NCBI GenBank assembly: GCA_028673005.1
Contig: CM054120.1
Span: 54,806,057-54,870,056, forward strand
Length of the DNA: 64,000 nucleotides
Direction of reading: 5' to 3'
Source: Tanypteryx hageni
Lineage: Eukaryota; Arthropoda; Insecta; Odonata; Petaluridae
Position numbers and translations under genes: made by a program. Positions within the stretch are counted from its first letter, which is position 1; every line of letters starts with the position of its first letter. Below the pieces are notes generated by a model. It saw only the letters and a program-made list of their open reading frames with translations. It was not told the origin of the DNA and did no database searches. Shown here in pieces: positions 49,701-62,082 of the stretch.

Positions 49701-52375
49701 CTGTCTGCTTAGGATTTTTGTGCCATATTAATCCATCAATTTCTTATTTGGCAGTCTCACGATTTGAGAGGGAGGTGTTTCTTTCGATGCATCACTTAGA
49801 GGACATCAGTTAGGGCAGTTTCATACTAGCTTGGCAAGTACCGTCCCAACCAAGGAAACATCCGTGTTTAGAAACGAGAGAATGTGTTCAGCTACGATAG
49901 TTCAGGGGTAGAATATCCTCCCGGCAATCGAAAGACCCGGGTTCGATTCCCGGTCATAGCATACTTTTTCTCCTTTCAAAATTATTTCCACTTTTACAGC
50001 TTATGCCTGTCTGCATAGGATCTTCGGATCATATTATTCCATCAATTTCTTGTTTGGCAATCTTACCATTTGAGAGGGAGAAATTTCCTTCGATGTATTT
50101 TTAGAAGACAACTATTGGGGACGTTTGATACTAGCTTGGCTAGTTCCGTTCCGAACAAGGAAACATCCGCGTTCAGAAACGAGAGAAAGTGTTCTGCAAC
50201 GTTAGAACCGGGATAGAATATCCTACCGGCAAGTGGAAGACCCGGGTTCGATTCCCGGTCATAGCATACTTTTTTCTCGTTTCAAAATTATTCCCAATTT
50301 TACAGATTATGCCTGTCTGCTTAGGATTTTTGTGCCATATTAATCCATCAATTTCTTATTTGGCAGTCTCACGATTTGAGAGGGAGGAGTTTCTTTCAAT
50401 GTATCTCTTAGAGGACATCTGTTTGGTCAGTTTGATACTAGCTTGGCTAGCTCCGTCCCAACCAAGGAAACACCTTGGTTCAGAAACCAGAGAAAGTGTT
50501 CTTTTACGATAGTTAAGGGGTATTGTATCTGCCCAGCTTGTGGATGACTCGGGTTCGATTCCCGGTCATAGCAGACTTTTTTCTCATTTCTAAATTATTC
50601 CCACATTTATAGCTTATGCCTGTCTCCGTAGGATCTTTGGATCATATTATTCCATCAATTTCTTGTTTGGCAATATCACCATTTGAGAGGCAGGAGTTTC
50701 TTTCGATGCATTACTTAGAGGACATCAGTTAGGGCAGTTTGATACTTACTTGGCTAGTTTCGTTCCGAAAAAGGAAACATCCGTGTTCAGAAACGAGAGT
50801 AAGTGTTCTGTTACGATAGTTCAGGGGTAGAATATCCGCCCGGCAAGTGGAAGATATAGCTTCGATTCCCGGTATTAGTAGACTTTTTTCTCGTTTCAAA
50901 ATTATTCCCATATTTACAGCTTATGCCTGTCTGCGTAGGATCTTTGGATCATATTATTCCATCAATTTCTTGTTTGGCAATCTCACCATTTGGGATGTAG
51001 CAGTTTCTTTCGATGTATCTCTAAGAGGACATCTGTTGGGGCAGTTTAATACTAGCTTGGCTAGTTCCTTCCCAACTATGGAAACAACCGGGTTCATAAA
51101 CCAGAGAAAGTGTTTTTCTACGATAGTTTAGAGGTATAATATCTGCCCAGCGTGTGGAAGACCCGGGTTCGATTCCCGGTCATAGCAGACTTTTATCTCG
51201 TTTCAAAATTATTCCCACCTTTACAGCTTACGCCTGTCTGCATAAGATCTTCGGATCATATTATTCCATCAATTTTTTTCTTTTGCAATCTCACCTTTCG
51301 AGAGGGAGGATTTTCTTTCGGTGAATCTATTAGAAGACATCTGTTTGGGCAGTTTGATACTAGTTTAGGTAGTTCCGTCCCAACCAAGGAAACATCCGTG
51401 TTGATAAACGACAGGAAGTTTTCTGCTGGGATAGTTCAGGCGAAGAATATCCGCCGGCAATCGGAAGACCCGGGTTCGTTTCACGGTCATAGCATACTTT
51501 TCTCCTTTCAAAATTATTCCCACCTTTACAGCTTATGCCTGTCTGCATAGGATCTTCGGATCATATTATTCCATCAATTTCTTGTTTGGCAATTTCACCA
51601 TTTGATATGGAGGAATTTCCTTCGATGTATTTCTTAGAAGACAACTATTGGGGACGTTTGATACTAGCTTGGATAGTTCCGTCCCAACCAAGGAAACATC
51701 CGCGTTCAGAAACGAGAGAAAGTGTTTTTGTACGTTAGAACAGGTATAGAATATCCTACCGGCAAGTGGAAGACCCGGGTTCAATTCCCGATCATAGCAG
51801 AATTTTCTCGTTTCAACATTATTCCCAACTTTACAGCTTATGCCTGTCTGCATAGGATCTTCGGATCATATTATTACATCAATTTTTGGCTTGGCAATCT
51901 CACCATTTGTGAGGGTGGATTTTCTTTCGGTGTCTATCATAGAAGACATCTGTTGGGCAGTTTGATACTAGCTTGGCTAGTTCCGTTCCGAACAAGGAAA
52001 CATCCGTGTTCAGAAACGAGAGTAAGTGTTCTGTTACGATTGTTCAGGGGTAGAATATCCGCCCGGCAACTGGAAGATCTAACTTCGATTCCCGGTCATA
52101 GTAGACTTTTTCTCGTTTCAAAATTATTCCCACATTTACAGCTTATGCCTGTCTGCGTAGGATCTTTGGATCATATTATTCCATCAATTTCTTGCATGGC
52201 AATATCACCATTTGAGAGGGAGGTGTTTCTTTCGATGCATCACTTAGAGGACATCAGTTAGGGCAGTTTCATACTAGCTTGGCAAGTACCGTCCCAACCA
52301 AGGAAACATCCGTGTTTAGAAACGAGAGAATGTGTTCAGCTACGATAGTTCAGGGGTAGAATATCCTCCCGGCAA
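40786..52375 (+). repeat. HOR block 7, second copy of the 11,321 bp tandem duplication
   Basis: Cores: B41018, C41323, D41630, E41937, I42244, E42549, F42856, A43163, G43470, H43773, A44077, B44383, C44688, D44995, E45302, F45609, G45917, H46221, A46525, B46831, C47136, D47443, E47750, F48057, G48364, H48668, A48972, B49279, C49584, B49891, C50196, D50503, E50810, F51117, G51425, H51729, A52033, B52339. Each lies 11,321 bp from its partner. The one difference I noticed is G at 37,082 against A at 48,403. The match ends at 52,376 (GGCAAT against GGCAAA at 41,055). Because the period is shorter than the match, 40,786-41,054 belongs to both copies. Confidence 0.9.
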
Positions 52376-55300
52376 TCGAAAGACCCGGGTTCGATTCCCG
52401 GTCATAGCATATTTTTCTCCTTTCAAAATTATTTCCACTTTTACAGCTTATGCCTGTCTGCATAGGATCTTCGGATCATATTATTCCATCAATTTCTTGT
52501 TTGGCAATCTTACCATTTGAGAGGGAGAAATTTCATTCGATGTATTTTTAGAAGACAACTATTGGGGACGTTTGATACTAGCTTGGCTAGTTCCGTTCCG
52601 AACAAGGAAACATCCGCGTTCAGAAACAAGAGAAAGTGTTCTGCAACGTTAGAACCGGGATAGAATATCCTACCGGCAAGTATAAGACCCGGGTTCGATT
52701 CCCGGTCATAGCATACTTTTTTCTCGTTTCAAAATTATTCCCAATTTTACAGATTATGCCTGTCTGCTTAGGATTTATGTGCCATATTAATCCATCAATT
52801 TCTTATTTGGCAGTCTCACGATTTGAGAGGGAGGAGTTTGTTTCAATGTATCTCTTAGAGGACATCTGTTTGGTCAGTTTGATACTAGCTTGGCTAGCTC
52901 CGTCCCAACCAAGGAAACACCTTGGTTCAGAAACCAGAGAAAGTGTTCTTTTACGATAGTTAAGGGGTATTGTATCTGCCCAGCTTGTGGATGACTCGGG
53001 TTCGATTCCCGGTCATAGCAGACTTTTTTCTCGTTTCTAAATTATTCCCATATTTATAGCTTATGTTTGTCTCCGTAGGATCTTTGGATCATATTATTCC
53101 ATCAATTTCTTGTTTGGCAATATCACCATTTGAGAGGGAGGAGTTTCTTTCGATGCATTACTTAGAGGACATCAGTTAGGGCAGTTTGATACTTACTTGG
53201 CTAGTTTCGTTCCGAACAAGGAAATATCCGTGTTCAGAAACGAGAGTAAGTGTTCTGTTACGATAGTTCAGGGGTAGAATATCCGCCCGGCAAGTGGAAG
53301 ATATAGCTTCGATTCCCGGTATTAGTAGACTTTTTTCTCGTTTCAAAATTATTCCCACATTTACAGCTTATGCCTGTCTGCGTAGGATCTTTGGATCATA
53401 TTATTCCATCAATTTCTTGTTTGGCAATCTCACCATTTGGGATGTAGGAGTTTCTTTCGATGTATCTCTAAGAGGACATCTGTTGGGGCATTTTGATACT
53501 AGCTTGGCTAGTTCCTTCCCAACTATGGAAACAACCGGGTTCATAAACCAGAGAAAGTGTTTTTCTACGATAGTTTAGAGGTATAATATCTGCCCAGCGT
53601 GTGGAAGACCCGGGTTCGATTCCCGGTCATAGCAGACTTTTATCTCGTTTCAAAATTATTCCCACCTTTACAGCTTACGCCTGTCTGCATAAGATCTTCG
53701 GATCATATTATTCCATCAATTTCTTCTTTTGCAATCTCACCTTTCGAGAGGGAGGAATTTCTTTCGGTGAATCTATTAGAAGACATCTGTTTGGGCAGTT
53801 TGATACTAGTTTAGCTAGTTCCGTCCCAACCAAGGAAACATCCGTGTTGATAAACGACAGGAAGTTTTCTGCTGGGATAGTTCAGGCGAAGAATATCCGC
53901 CGGCAATTGGAAGACCCGGGTTCGTTTCACATTCATAGCATACTTTTCTCCTTTCAAAATTATTCCCACCTTTACAGCTTATGCCTGTCTTCATAGGAAC
54001 TTCGGATCATATTATTCCATCAATTTCTTGTTTGGCAATTTCACCATTTGATATTGAGGAATTTCCTTCGATGTATTTCATAGAAGACAACTATTGGGGA
54101 CGTTTGATACTAGCTTGGATATTTCCGTCCCAACCAAGGAAACATCCGCGTTCAGAAACGAGAGAAAGTGTTTTTCTACGTTAGAACAGGGATAGAATAT
54201 CCTACCGGCAAGTGGAAGACCAGGGTTCAATTCCCGATCATAGCAGAATTTTCTCGTTTCAACATTATTCCCAACTTTACAGCTTATGCCTGTCTGCATA
54301 GGATCTTCGGATCATATTATTACATCAATTTTTGGCTTGGCAATCTCACCATTTGTGAGGGTGGATTTTCTTTCGGTGTCTATCATAGAAGACATCTGTT
54401 GGGCAGTTTGATACTAGCTTGGCTAGTTCCGTTCCGAACAAGGAAACATCCGTGTTCAGAAACGAGAGTAAGTGTTCTGTTCCTATTGTTCAGGAGTAGA
54501 ATATCCGCCCGGCAAGTGGAAGATCTAGCTTCGATTCCCGGTCATGGTAGACTTTTTTCTCGTTTCAAAATTATTCCCACATTTACAGCTTATGCCTGTC
54601 TGCGTAGGATCTTTGGATCATATTATTCCATCATTTTCTTGCATGGCAATATCACCATTTGAGAGGGAGGTGTTTCTTCCGATGCATCACTTAGAGGACA
54701 TCAGTTAGGGCAGTTTCATACTAGCTTGGCAAGTACCGTCCCAACCAAGGAAACATCCGTGTTTAGAAACGAGAGAATGTGTTCAGCTACGATAGTTCAG
54801 GGGTAGAATATCCTCCCGGCAATCGAAAGACCCGTGTTCGATTCCCGGTCATAGCATACTTTTTCTCCTTTCAAAATTATTTCCACTTTTACAGCTTATG
54901 CCTGTCTGCATAGGATCTTCGGATCATATTATTCCATCAATTTCTTGTTTGGCAATCTTACCATTTGAGAGGGAGAAATTTCCTTCGATGTATTTTTAGA
55001 AGACAACTATTGGGGACGTTTGATACTAGCTTGGCTAGTTCCGTTCCGAACAAGGAAACATCCGCGTTCAGAAACGAGAGAAAGTGTTCTGCAACGTTAG
55101 AACCGGGATAGAATATCCTACCGGCAAGTGGAAGACCCGGGTTCGATTCCCGGTCATAGCATACTTTTTTCTCGTTTCAAAATTATTCCCAATTTTACAG
55201 ATTATGCCTGTCTGCTTAGGATTTTTGTGCCATATTAATCCATCAATTTCTTATTTGGCAGTCTCACGATTTGAGAGGGAGGAGTTTGTTTCAATGTATC

Positions 55301-57000
55301 TCTTAGAGGACATCTGTTTGGTCAGTTTGATACTAGCTTGGCTAGCTCCGTCCCAACCAAGGAAACACCTTGGTTCAGAAACCAGAGAAAGTGTTCTTTT
55401 ACGATAGTTAAGGGGTATTGTATCTGCCCAGCTTGTGGATGACTCGGGTTCGATTCCCGGTCATAGCAGACTTTTTTCTCGTTTCTAAATTATTCCCACA
55501 TTTATAGCTTATGCCTGTCTCCGTAGGATCTTTGGATCATATTATTCCATCAATTTCTTGTTTGGCAATATCACCATTTGAGAGGGAGGAGTATCTTTCG
55601 ATGCATTACTTAGAGGACATCAGTTAGGGCAGTTTGATACTTACTTGGCTAGTTTCGTTCCGAACAAGGAAATATCCGTGTTCAGAAACGAGAGTAAGTG
55701 TTCTGTTACGATAGTTCAGGGGTAGAATATCCGCCCGGCAAGTGGAAGATATAGCTTCGATTCCCGGTATTAGTAGACTTTTTTCTCGTTTCAAAATTAT
55801 TCCCACATTTACAGCTTATGCCTGTCTGCGTAGGATCTTTGGATCATATTATTCCATCAATTTCTTGTTTGGCAATCTCACCATTTGGGATGTAGGAGTT
55901 TCTTTCGATATATCTCTAAGAGGACATCTGTTGGGGCAGTTTGATACTAGCTTGGCTAGTTCCTTCCCAACTATGGAAACAACCGGCTTCATAAACCAGA
56001 GAAAGTGTTTTTCTACGATAGTTTAGAGGTATAATATCTGCCCAGCGTGTGGAAGACCCGGGTTCGATTCCCGGTCATAGCAGACTTTTATCTCGTTTCA
56101 AAATTATTCCCACCTTTACAGCATACGCCTGTCTGCATAAGATCTTCGGATCATATTATTCCATCAATTTCTTCTTTTGCAATCTCACCTTTCGAGAGGG
56201 AGGAATTTCTTTCGGTGAATCTATTAGAAGACATTTGTTTGGGCAGTTTGATACTAGTTTAGCTAGTTCCGTCCCAACCAAGGAAACATCCGTGTTGATA
56301 AACGACAGGAAGTTTTCTGCTGGGATAGTTCAGGCGAAGAATATCCGCCGGCAATTGGAAGACCCGGGTTCGTTTCACGGTCATAGCATACTTTTCTCCT
56401 TTCAAAATTATTCCCACCTTTACAGCTTATGCCTGTCTTCATAGGAACTTCGGATCATATTATTCCATCAATTTCTTGTTTGGCAATTTCACCATTTGAT
56501 ATTGAGGAATTTCCTTCGATGTATTTCATAGAAGACAACTATTGGGGACGTTTGATACTAGCTTGGATATTTCCGTCCCAACCAAGGAAACATCCGCGTT
56601 CAGAAACGAGAGAAAGTGTTTTTCTACGTTAGAACAGGGATAGAATATCCTACCGGCAAGTGGAAGACCCGGGTTCAATTCCCGATCATAGCAAAATTTT
56701 CTCGTTTCAACATTATTCCCAACTTTACAGCTTATGCCTGTCTGCATAGGATCTTTGGATCATATTATTACATCAATTTTTGGCTTGGCAATCTCACCAT
56801 TTGTGAGGGTGGATTTTCTTTCGGTGTCTATCATAGAAGACATCTGTTGGGCAGTTTGATACTAGCTTGGCTAGTTCCGTTCCGAACAAGGAAACATCCG
56901 TGTTCAGAAACGAGAGTAAGTGTTCTGTTCCTATTGTTCAGGAGTAGAATATCCGCCCGGCAAGTGGAAGATCTAGCTTCGATTCCCGGTCATGGTAGAC
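52376..57000 (+). repeat. HOR block 8, regular 8-mer HOR (2,448 bp period)
   Basis: Cores: C52643, D52950, E53257, F53564, G53871, H54175, A54479, B54786, C55091, D55398, E55705, F56012, G56319, H56623, A56927. C52643-C55091, D52950-D55398, E53257-E55705, F53564-F56012, G53871-G56319, H54175-H56623 and A54479-A56927 are each exactly 2,448 bp apart (8 x 306). This is the clearest view of the founding HOR. The block also matches about 47.1-49.6 kb at +5,507 bp. Confidence 0.9.
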
Positions 57001-57540
57001 TTTTTTCTCGTTTCAAAATTATTCCCACCTTTACAGCTTATGCCTGTCTGCGTAGGATCTTTGGATCATATTATTCCATCAATTTCTTGTTTGGCAATAT
57101 CACCATTTGGGATGTAGGAGTTTCTTTCGATGTATCTCTAAGAGGACATCTGTTGGGGCAGTTTGATACTAGCTTGGCTAGTTCCTTCCCATCTATGGAA
57201 ACAACCGGGTTCATAAACCAGAGAAAGTGTTTTTCTACGATAGTTCAGGGGTAGAAAATCCTCCCGGCAAATGAAACACCCGGGTTCGATTCCCGGGCAT
57301 AGCACACTTTTTTCTCGATTCAAAATTATTCCCAAATTTACATCTTATGGCTGTCTGCCTAGGATCTTCGGATCATATTATTCAATCAATGTCTTTTTCG
57401 GCAATCTCACCATTTGAGGGAGAGGAGTTTCTTTCGATGTATCACTTAGAGAACATCAGTTAGGGCAGTTACATACTAGCTTGGCAAGTACCGTCCCAAC
57501 CAAGGAAACACCCGTGTTTAGAAACGAGAGAAAGTGTTCT

Positions 57541-57611
57541 GCTGCGATAGTTCAGTGGTAGAATATCTTCCCGGGATATGAATGACCCGGGTTTGATTCA
57601 CGGGCATAGGA
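57541..57611 (+). pseudogene. Class K divergent tRNA-like core
   Basis: The 71 nt core begins GCTGCGATAGTTCAGTGG. Its D-arm GTTCAGTGGTAGAAT is identical to that of eukaryotic tRNA-Gly(GCC), the closest match in the window, so this unit may keep more of the ancestral sequence. The anticodon region TCTTCCCGGGATATGAAT no longer forms a stem. The B box is GGTTTGATTCA. A second copy lies at 61,188-61,258 with GGTTTAATTCA. K is found only in the degenerate 57-62 kb stretch. Confidence 0.8.
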
Positions 57612-57846
57612 CACATTTTTCTCGTTTCAAAATTATTCCCAATTTTACAGCGTATGCCTGTCTGCATAGGATTTTTGGATCATATTAATCCATCAATTTC
57701 TTATTTGGTAATCTCTCCATTTGAGAGGGAGGAGTTTCTTTTGATGTATATCTTAGAGGACATCTGTAGGGGCAGTTTGATACTAGCTTGGCTAGTTCCG
57801 TTTAACCAAGGAAACATCCGTGTTGAGAAAAGAGAGAAAGTGTTCT

Positions 57847-57917
57847 CCTACGATATTTCAGAAGTATAATATCCGTCAGGCAAGTGGAAGACCCGGGTTC
57901 GATTCCCGGTCATAGCA
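57847..57917 (+). pseudogene. Class L divergent tRNA-like core
   Basis: The 71 nt core begins CCTACGATATTTCAGAAG. The A box is damaged (TATTTCAGAAG), the anticodon arm reads TCCGTCAGGCAAGTGG, and the T-arm and B box are perfect. It is preceded by an L-type spacer with TTTTGATGTATATC and CCGTTTAACCAAGG. The related spacer at 61,270-61,490 leads into a G-like core (61,494-61,563) instead, which shows recombination between classes at this edge. Confidence 0.78.
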
Positions 57918-60372
57918 TACTTTTTCTCATTTCAAAATTATTCCCACCTTTATATCTTATACCTGTCTGCATAGGAACTTCGGATCATATTATTCCATCA
58001 TTTTCTTGTTTGGCAATCTCACCATTTGAGAGGTAGTAGTTTCTTTCGATGAAACTCTTAGGGGACAATTGTTGTGGAAGTTTGATACAAGCTTGGCTAG
58101 ATTCGTCCCAAACAAGTACATCCGTGTTCAGATACGTGAGAATGTGTTTTGCTACGATAGTTCAGGGGTATAATATCCGCACGACAAGTGGAAGACCCGG
58201 GTTCGATTCCCGGTCACAGCAGACTTTTTTCTCGTTTCAAAATAATTGCCACCTATACAGATTATGCTTGTCTGCATAGGATTTTTGGATCACATTAATA
58301 CATCAATTTCTTGTTTTGCAATCTCACCATTCGAGAGGGAGGATTTTCTTTCGGTGAATCTATTAGAAGACATCTGTTGGGGCAGTTTGATACTAGTTTA
58401 GCTAGTTCCGTCCCAACCAAGGAAACATCCGTGTTGATAAACGACAGGAAGTTTTCTGCTGGGATAGTTCAGGCGAAGAATATCCGCCGGCAATTGGAAG
58501 ACCCGGGTTCGTTTCACGGTCATAGCATACTTTTCTCCTTTCAAAATTATTCCCACCTTTACAGCTTATGCCTGTCTGCATAGGATCTTCGGATCATATT
58601 ATTCCATCAATTTCTTGTTTGGCAATTTCACCATTTGAGATGGAGGAATTTCCTTCGATGTATTTCTTAGAAGACAACTATTGGGGACGTTTGATACTAG
58701 CTTGGATAGTTCCGTCCCAACCAAGGAAACATCCGCGTTCAGAAACGAGAGAAAGTGTTTTTCTACGTTAGAACAGGGATAGAATATCCTACCGGCAAGT
58801 GGAAGACCCGGGTTCAATTCCCGATCATAGCAGAATTTTCTCGTTTCAACATTATTCCCAACTTTACAGCTTATGCCTGTCTGCATAGGATCTTCGGATC
58901 ATATTATTACATCAATTTTTGGCTTGGCAATCTCACCATTTGTGAGGGTGGATTTTCTTTCGGTGTCTATCATAGAAGACATCTGTTGGGCAGTTTGATA
59001 CTAGCTTGGCTAGTTCCGTTCCGAACAAGGAAACATCCGTGTTCAGAAACGAGAGTAAGTGTTCTGTTCCGATTGTTCAGGAGTAGAATATCCGCCCGGC
59101 AAGTGGAAGATCTAGCTTCGATTCCCGGTCATAGTAGACTTTTTTCTCGTTTCAAAATTATTCCCACATTTACAGCTTATGCCTGTCTGCGTAGGATCTT
59201 TGGATCATATTATTCCATCAATTTCTTGCATGGCAATATCACCATTTGAGAGGGAGGTGTTTCTTTCGATGCATCACTTAGAGGACATCAGTTAGGGCAG
59301 TTTCATACTAGCTTGGCAAGTACCATCCCAACCAAGGAAACATCCGTGTTTAGAAACGAGAGAATGTGTTCAGCTACGATAGTTCAGGGGTAGAATATCC
59401 TACCGGCAAGTGGAAGACCCGGGTTCGATTCCCGGTCCTAGCATACTTTTTTCTCGTTTCAAAATTATTCCCAATTTTACAGATTATGCCTGTCTGCTTA
59501 GGATTTTTGTGCCATATTAATCCAGCAATTTCTTATTTGGCAGTCTCACGATTTGAGAGGGAGGAGTTTCTTACAATGTATCTCTTAGAGGACATCTGTT
59601 TGGTCAGTTTGATACTAGCTTGGCTAGCTCCGTCCCAACCAAGGAAACACCTTGTTTCAGAAACCAGAGAAAGTGTTCTTTTACGATAGTTAAGGGGTAT
59701 TGTATCTGCCCAGCTTGTGGATGACTCGGGTTCGATTCCCGGTCATAGCAGACTTTTTTCTCGTTTCTAAATTATTCCCACATTTATAGCTTATGCCTGT
59801 CTCCGTAGGATCTTTGGATCATATTATTCCATCAATTTCTTGTTTGGCAATATCACCATTTGAGAGGGAGGAGTTTCTTTCGATGCATTACTTAGAGGAC
59901 ATCAGTTAGGGCAGTTTGATACTTACTTGGCTAGTTTCGTTCCGAACAAGGAAACATCCGTGTTCAGAAACGAGAGTAAGTGTTCTGTTACGATAGTTCA
60001 GGGGTAGAATATCCGCCCGGCAAGTGGAAGATATAGCTTCGATTCCCGGTATTAGTAGACTTTTTTCTCGTTTCAAATTATTCCCAAATTTACAGCTTAT
60101 GCCTGTCTGCGTAGGATCTTTGGATCATATTATTCCATCAATTTCTTGTTTGGCAATCTCACCATTTGGGATGTAGGAGTTTCTTTCGATGTATCTCTAA
60201 GAGGACATCTGTTGGGGCAGTTTGATACTAGCTTGGCTAGTTCCTTCCCAACTATGGAAACAACCGGGTTCATAAACCAGAGAAAGTGTTTTTCTACGAT
60301 AGTTTAGAGGTCTAATATCTGCCCAGCGTGTGGAAGACCCGCGTTCGATTCCCGGTCATATCAGACTTTTAT

Positions 60373-60472
60373 CTCGTTTCAAAATTATTCCCACCTTTGA
60401 TGGAATAATATGATCCAAAGATCCTACGCAGACAGGCATAAGTTGTAAATGTGGGAATAATTTTGAAACGAG
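60373..60472. repeat. 22-bp perfect inverted repeat at the inversion junction
   Basis: The motif at 60,373-60,394 is the exact reverse complement of 60,451-60,472, with 56 bp between. It arises because the + strand post-core flank (CTCGTTTCAAAATT...) meets the same flank of the inverted unit. A cruciform or RNA hairpin is possible. Confidence 0.85.
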
Positions 60473-60770
60473 AAAAAAGTCTACTATGACCGGGAATCGA
60501 AGCTAGATCTTCCACTTGCCGGGCGGATATTCTACCCCTGAACTATCGTAACAGAACACTTACTCTCGTTTCTGAACACGGATGTTTCCTTGTTCGGAAC
60601 GAAACTAGCCAAGCAAGTATCAAACTGGCCTAACTGATGTCCTCTAAGTAATGCATCGAAAGAAACTCCTCCCTCTCAAATGGTGATATTGCCAAACAAG
60701 AAATTGATGGAATAATATGATCCAAAGATCCTACGGAGACAGGCATAAGCTATAAATGTGGGAATAATTT
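60399..60770 (-). repeat. Inverted single satellite unit
   Basis: About 372 bp read cleanly as satellite only on the - strand. On that strand the order is an E-type spacer from ATTCCCACATTTATAG, one E/A mosaic core, its T6 run, and the start of the next spacer up to TATTCCATC. On the + strand the left breakpoint follows CCACCTTT and the right one lies within AATAATTTCTTTCG, where the sequence jumps into a B-type spacer. The piece is slightly longer than one unit, with breakpoints at unrelated spacer positions, so it looks like an inserted inverted fragment rather than a flip in register. Confidence 0.88.
60482..60552 (-). pseudogene. Inverted tRNA-like core (only minus-strand copy)
   Basis: Read on the - strand, this 71 nt core begins GTTACGATAGTTCAGGGG and ends CATAGTA. 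The A box and anticodon arm match class E, while GATCTAGC and the 3' end match class A, so it is an E/A mosaic. On the - strand the T6 run follows the core, at 60,473-60,478 in + coordinates. It is the only core I found in this orientation. Confidence 0.88.
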
Positions 60771-62011
60771 CTTTCGATGCATCACTTAGAGGACATCAGA
60801 TAGGGCAGTTTCATACTAGCTTGGCAAGTACCGTCCTAACCAAGGAAACATCCGTGTTTAGAAACGAGAGAAAGATTTCTGCTACGATAGTTCAGGGGTA
60901 GAAAATCCTCCCGGCAAATGAAACATCCGGGTTCGATTCCCGGGCATAGCACACTTTATTCTCGATTCAAAATTATTCCCAAATTTACAGCTTATGGCTG
61001 TCTACCTAGGATCTTCGGATCATATTATTCAATCAATGTCTTTTTCGGCAATCTCACCATTTGTGGGAGAGGAGTTTCTTTCGATGTATCTCTTAGAGAA
61101 CATCAGTTAGGGCAGTTTCATACTAGCTTGGCAAGTACCGTCCCAACCAAGGAAACATCCGTGTTTAGAAACGAGAGAAAGTGTTCTGCTGCGATAGTTC
61201 AGTGGTAGAATATCTTCCCGGGATATGAATGACCCGGGTTTAATTCACGGGCATATGACATATTTTTCTCGTTTTAAAATTATTCCCAATTTTACAGCTT
61301 ATGCCTGTCTGCATAGGATTTTTGGATCATATTAATCCATCAATTTCTTATTTGGTAATCTCTCCATTTGAGAGGGAGGAGTTTCTTTTGATGTATATCT
61401 TAGAGGACATCTGTAGGGGCAGTTTGATACTAGCTTGGCTAGTTCCGTTCAACCAAGGAAACATCCGTGTTGAGAAAAGAGAGAAAGTGTACTGCTGCGA
61501 TAGTTCAGGCGAAGAATATCCGCCGGCAATTGGAAGACCCGGGTTCGATTCCAGATAATAGCAGATTTTTACTCTTTACAAAATTGTTCCCACCTTTACA
61601 GCTTATGCCTGTCTGCATAGGATCTTCGGCTCATATTATTCCATCAATTTCTTATTATTCAATATTTCGTTGTATCTCTTAGAGGACTTCTGTTGGGGCA
61701 TTTTGATACTAGCTTGGCTAGTTCTGTTCCGAACAAGGAAACATCCGTGTTCAGAAACGAGAGAAAGTGTTCTGCTACGATAGATCAGGGGTAGAATATC
61801 CGCCCGGCAATTAGAAGACCCGGGTTCGATTCCTGGTCATAACAGACTTTTATCTCGTTTCAAAATTTTTGCGACCTTTACAAAGAGGGAGGAGTTTCTT
61901 TCGAGGTATCTCTTAGAGAACATCTATTGGGGATGTTTGATACTAGCGTGGCTATCTATATCCGTCCCAACCAAGGAAACATCCGTGTTCAGAAACGAGA
62001 GATATTGTTCT

Positions 62012-62082
62012 GCTACGATAGTTCAAGGGTAGAATATCCTACCGGCAAGTGGAAGACCCGGGTTCGATTCCCGGTCATAGCA
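62012..62082 (+). pseudogene. Relatively intact tRNA-Gly-like core at the array's degenerate stretch
   Basis: The acceptor stem pairs 6 of 7, the D-stem pairs, the T-arm is perfect and the B box is exact. The A box is TAGTTCAAGGG. The anticodon stem is TCCTA/GTGGA (3 of 5) around CCGGCAA. A T5 run follows. The core at 59,373-59,443 (B 5' half joined to C 3' half) is similar. These are the copies closest to a foldable tRNA, yet C33 and the weak anticodon stem still argue against decoding. The unit upstream is short: the core before it starts at 61,774, only 238 bp away. Confidence 0.75.

Noticed and set aside
56616..57254. Open reading frame of 212 codons, and many others of 60-179 codons on both strands
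   Set aside because: They cross tRNA-like cores and spacers, recur in step with the repeat, and change frame between units. Their peptides are low-complexity echoes of the satellite with no recognisable domain. No start-site context or codon bias supports translation.
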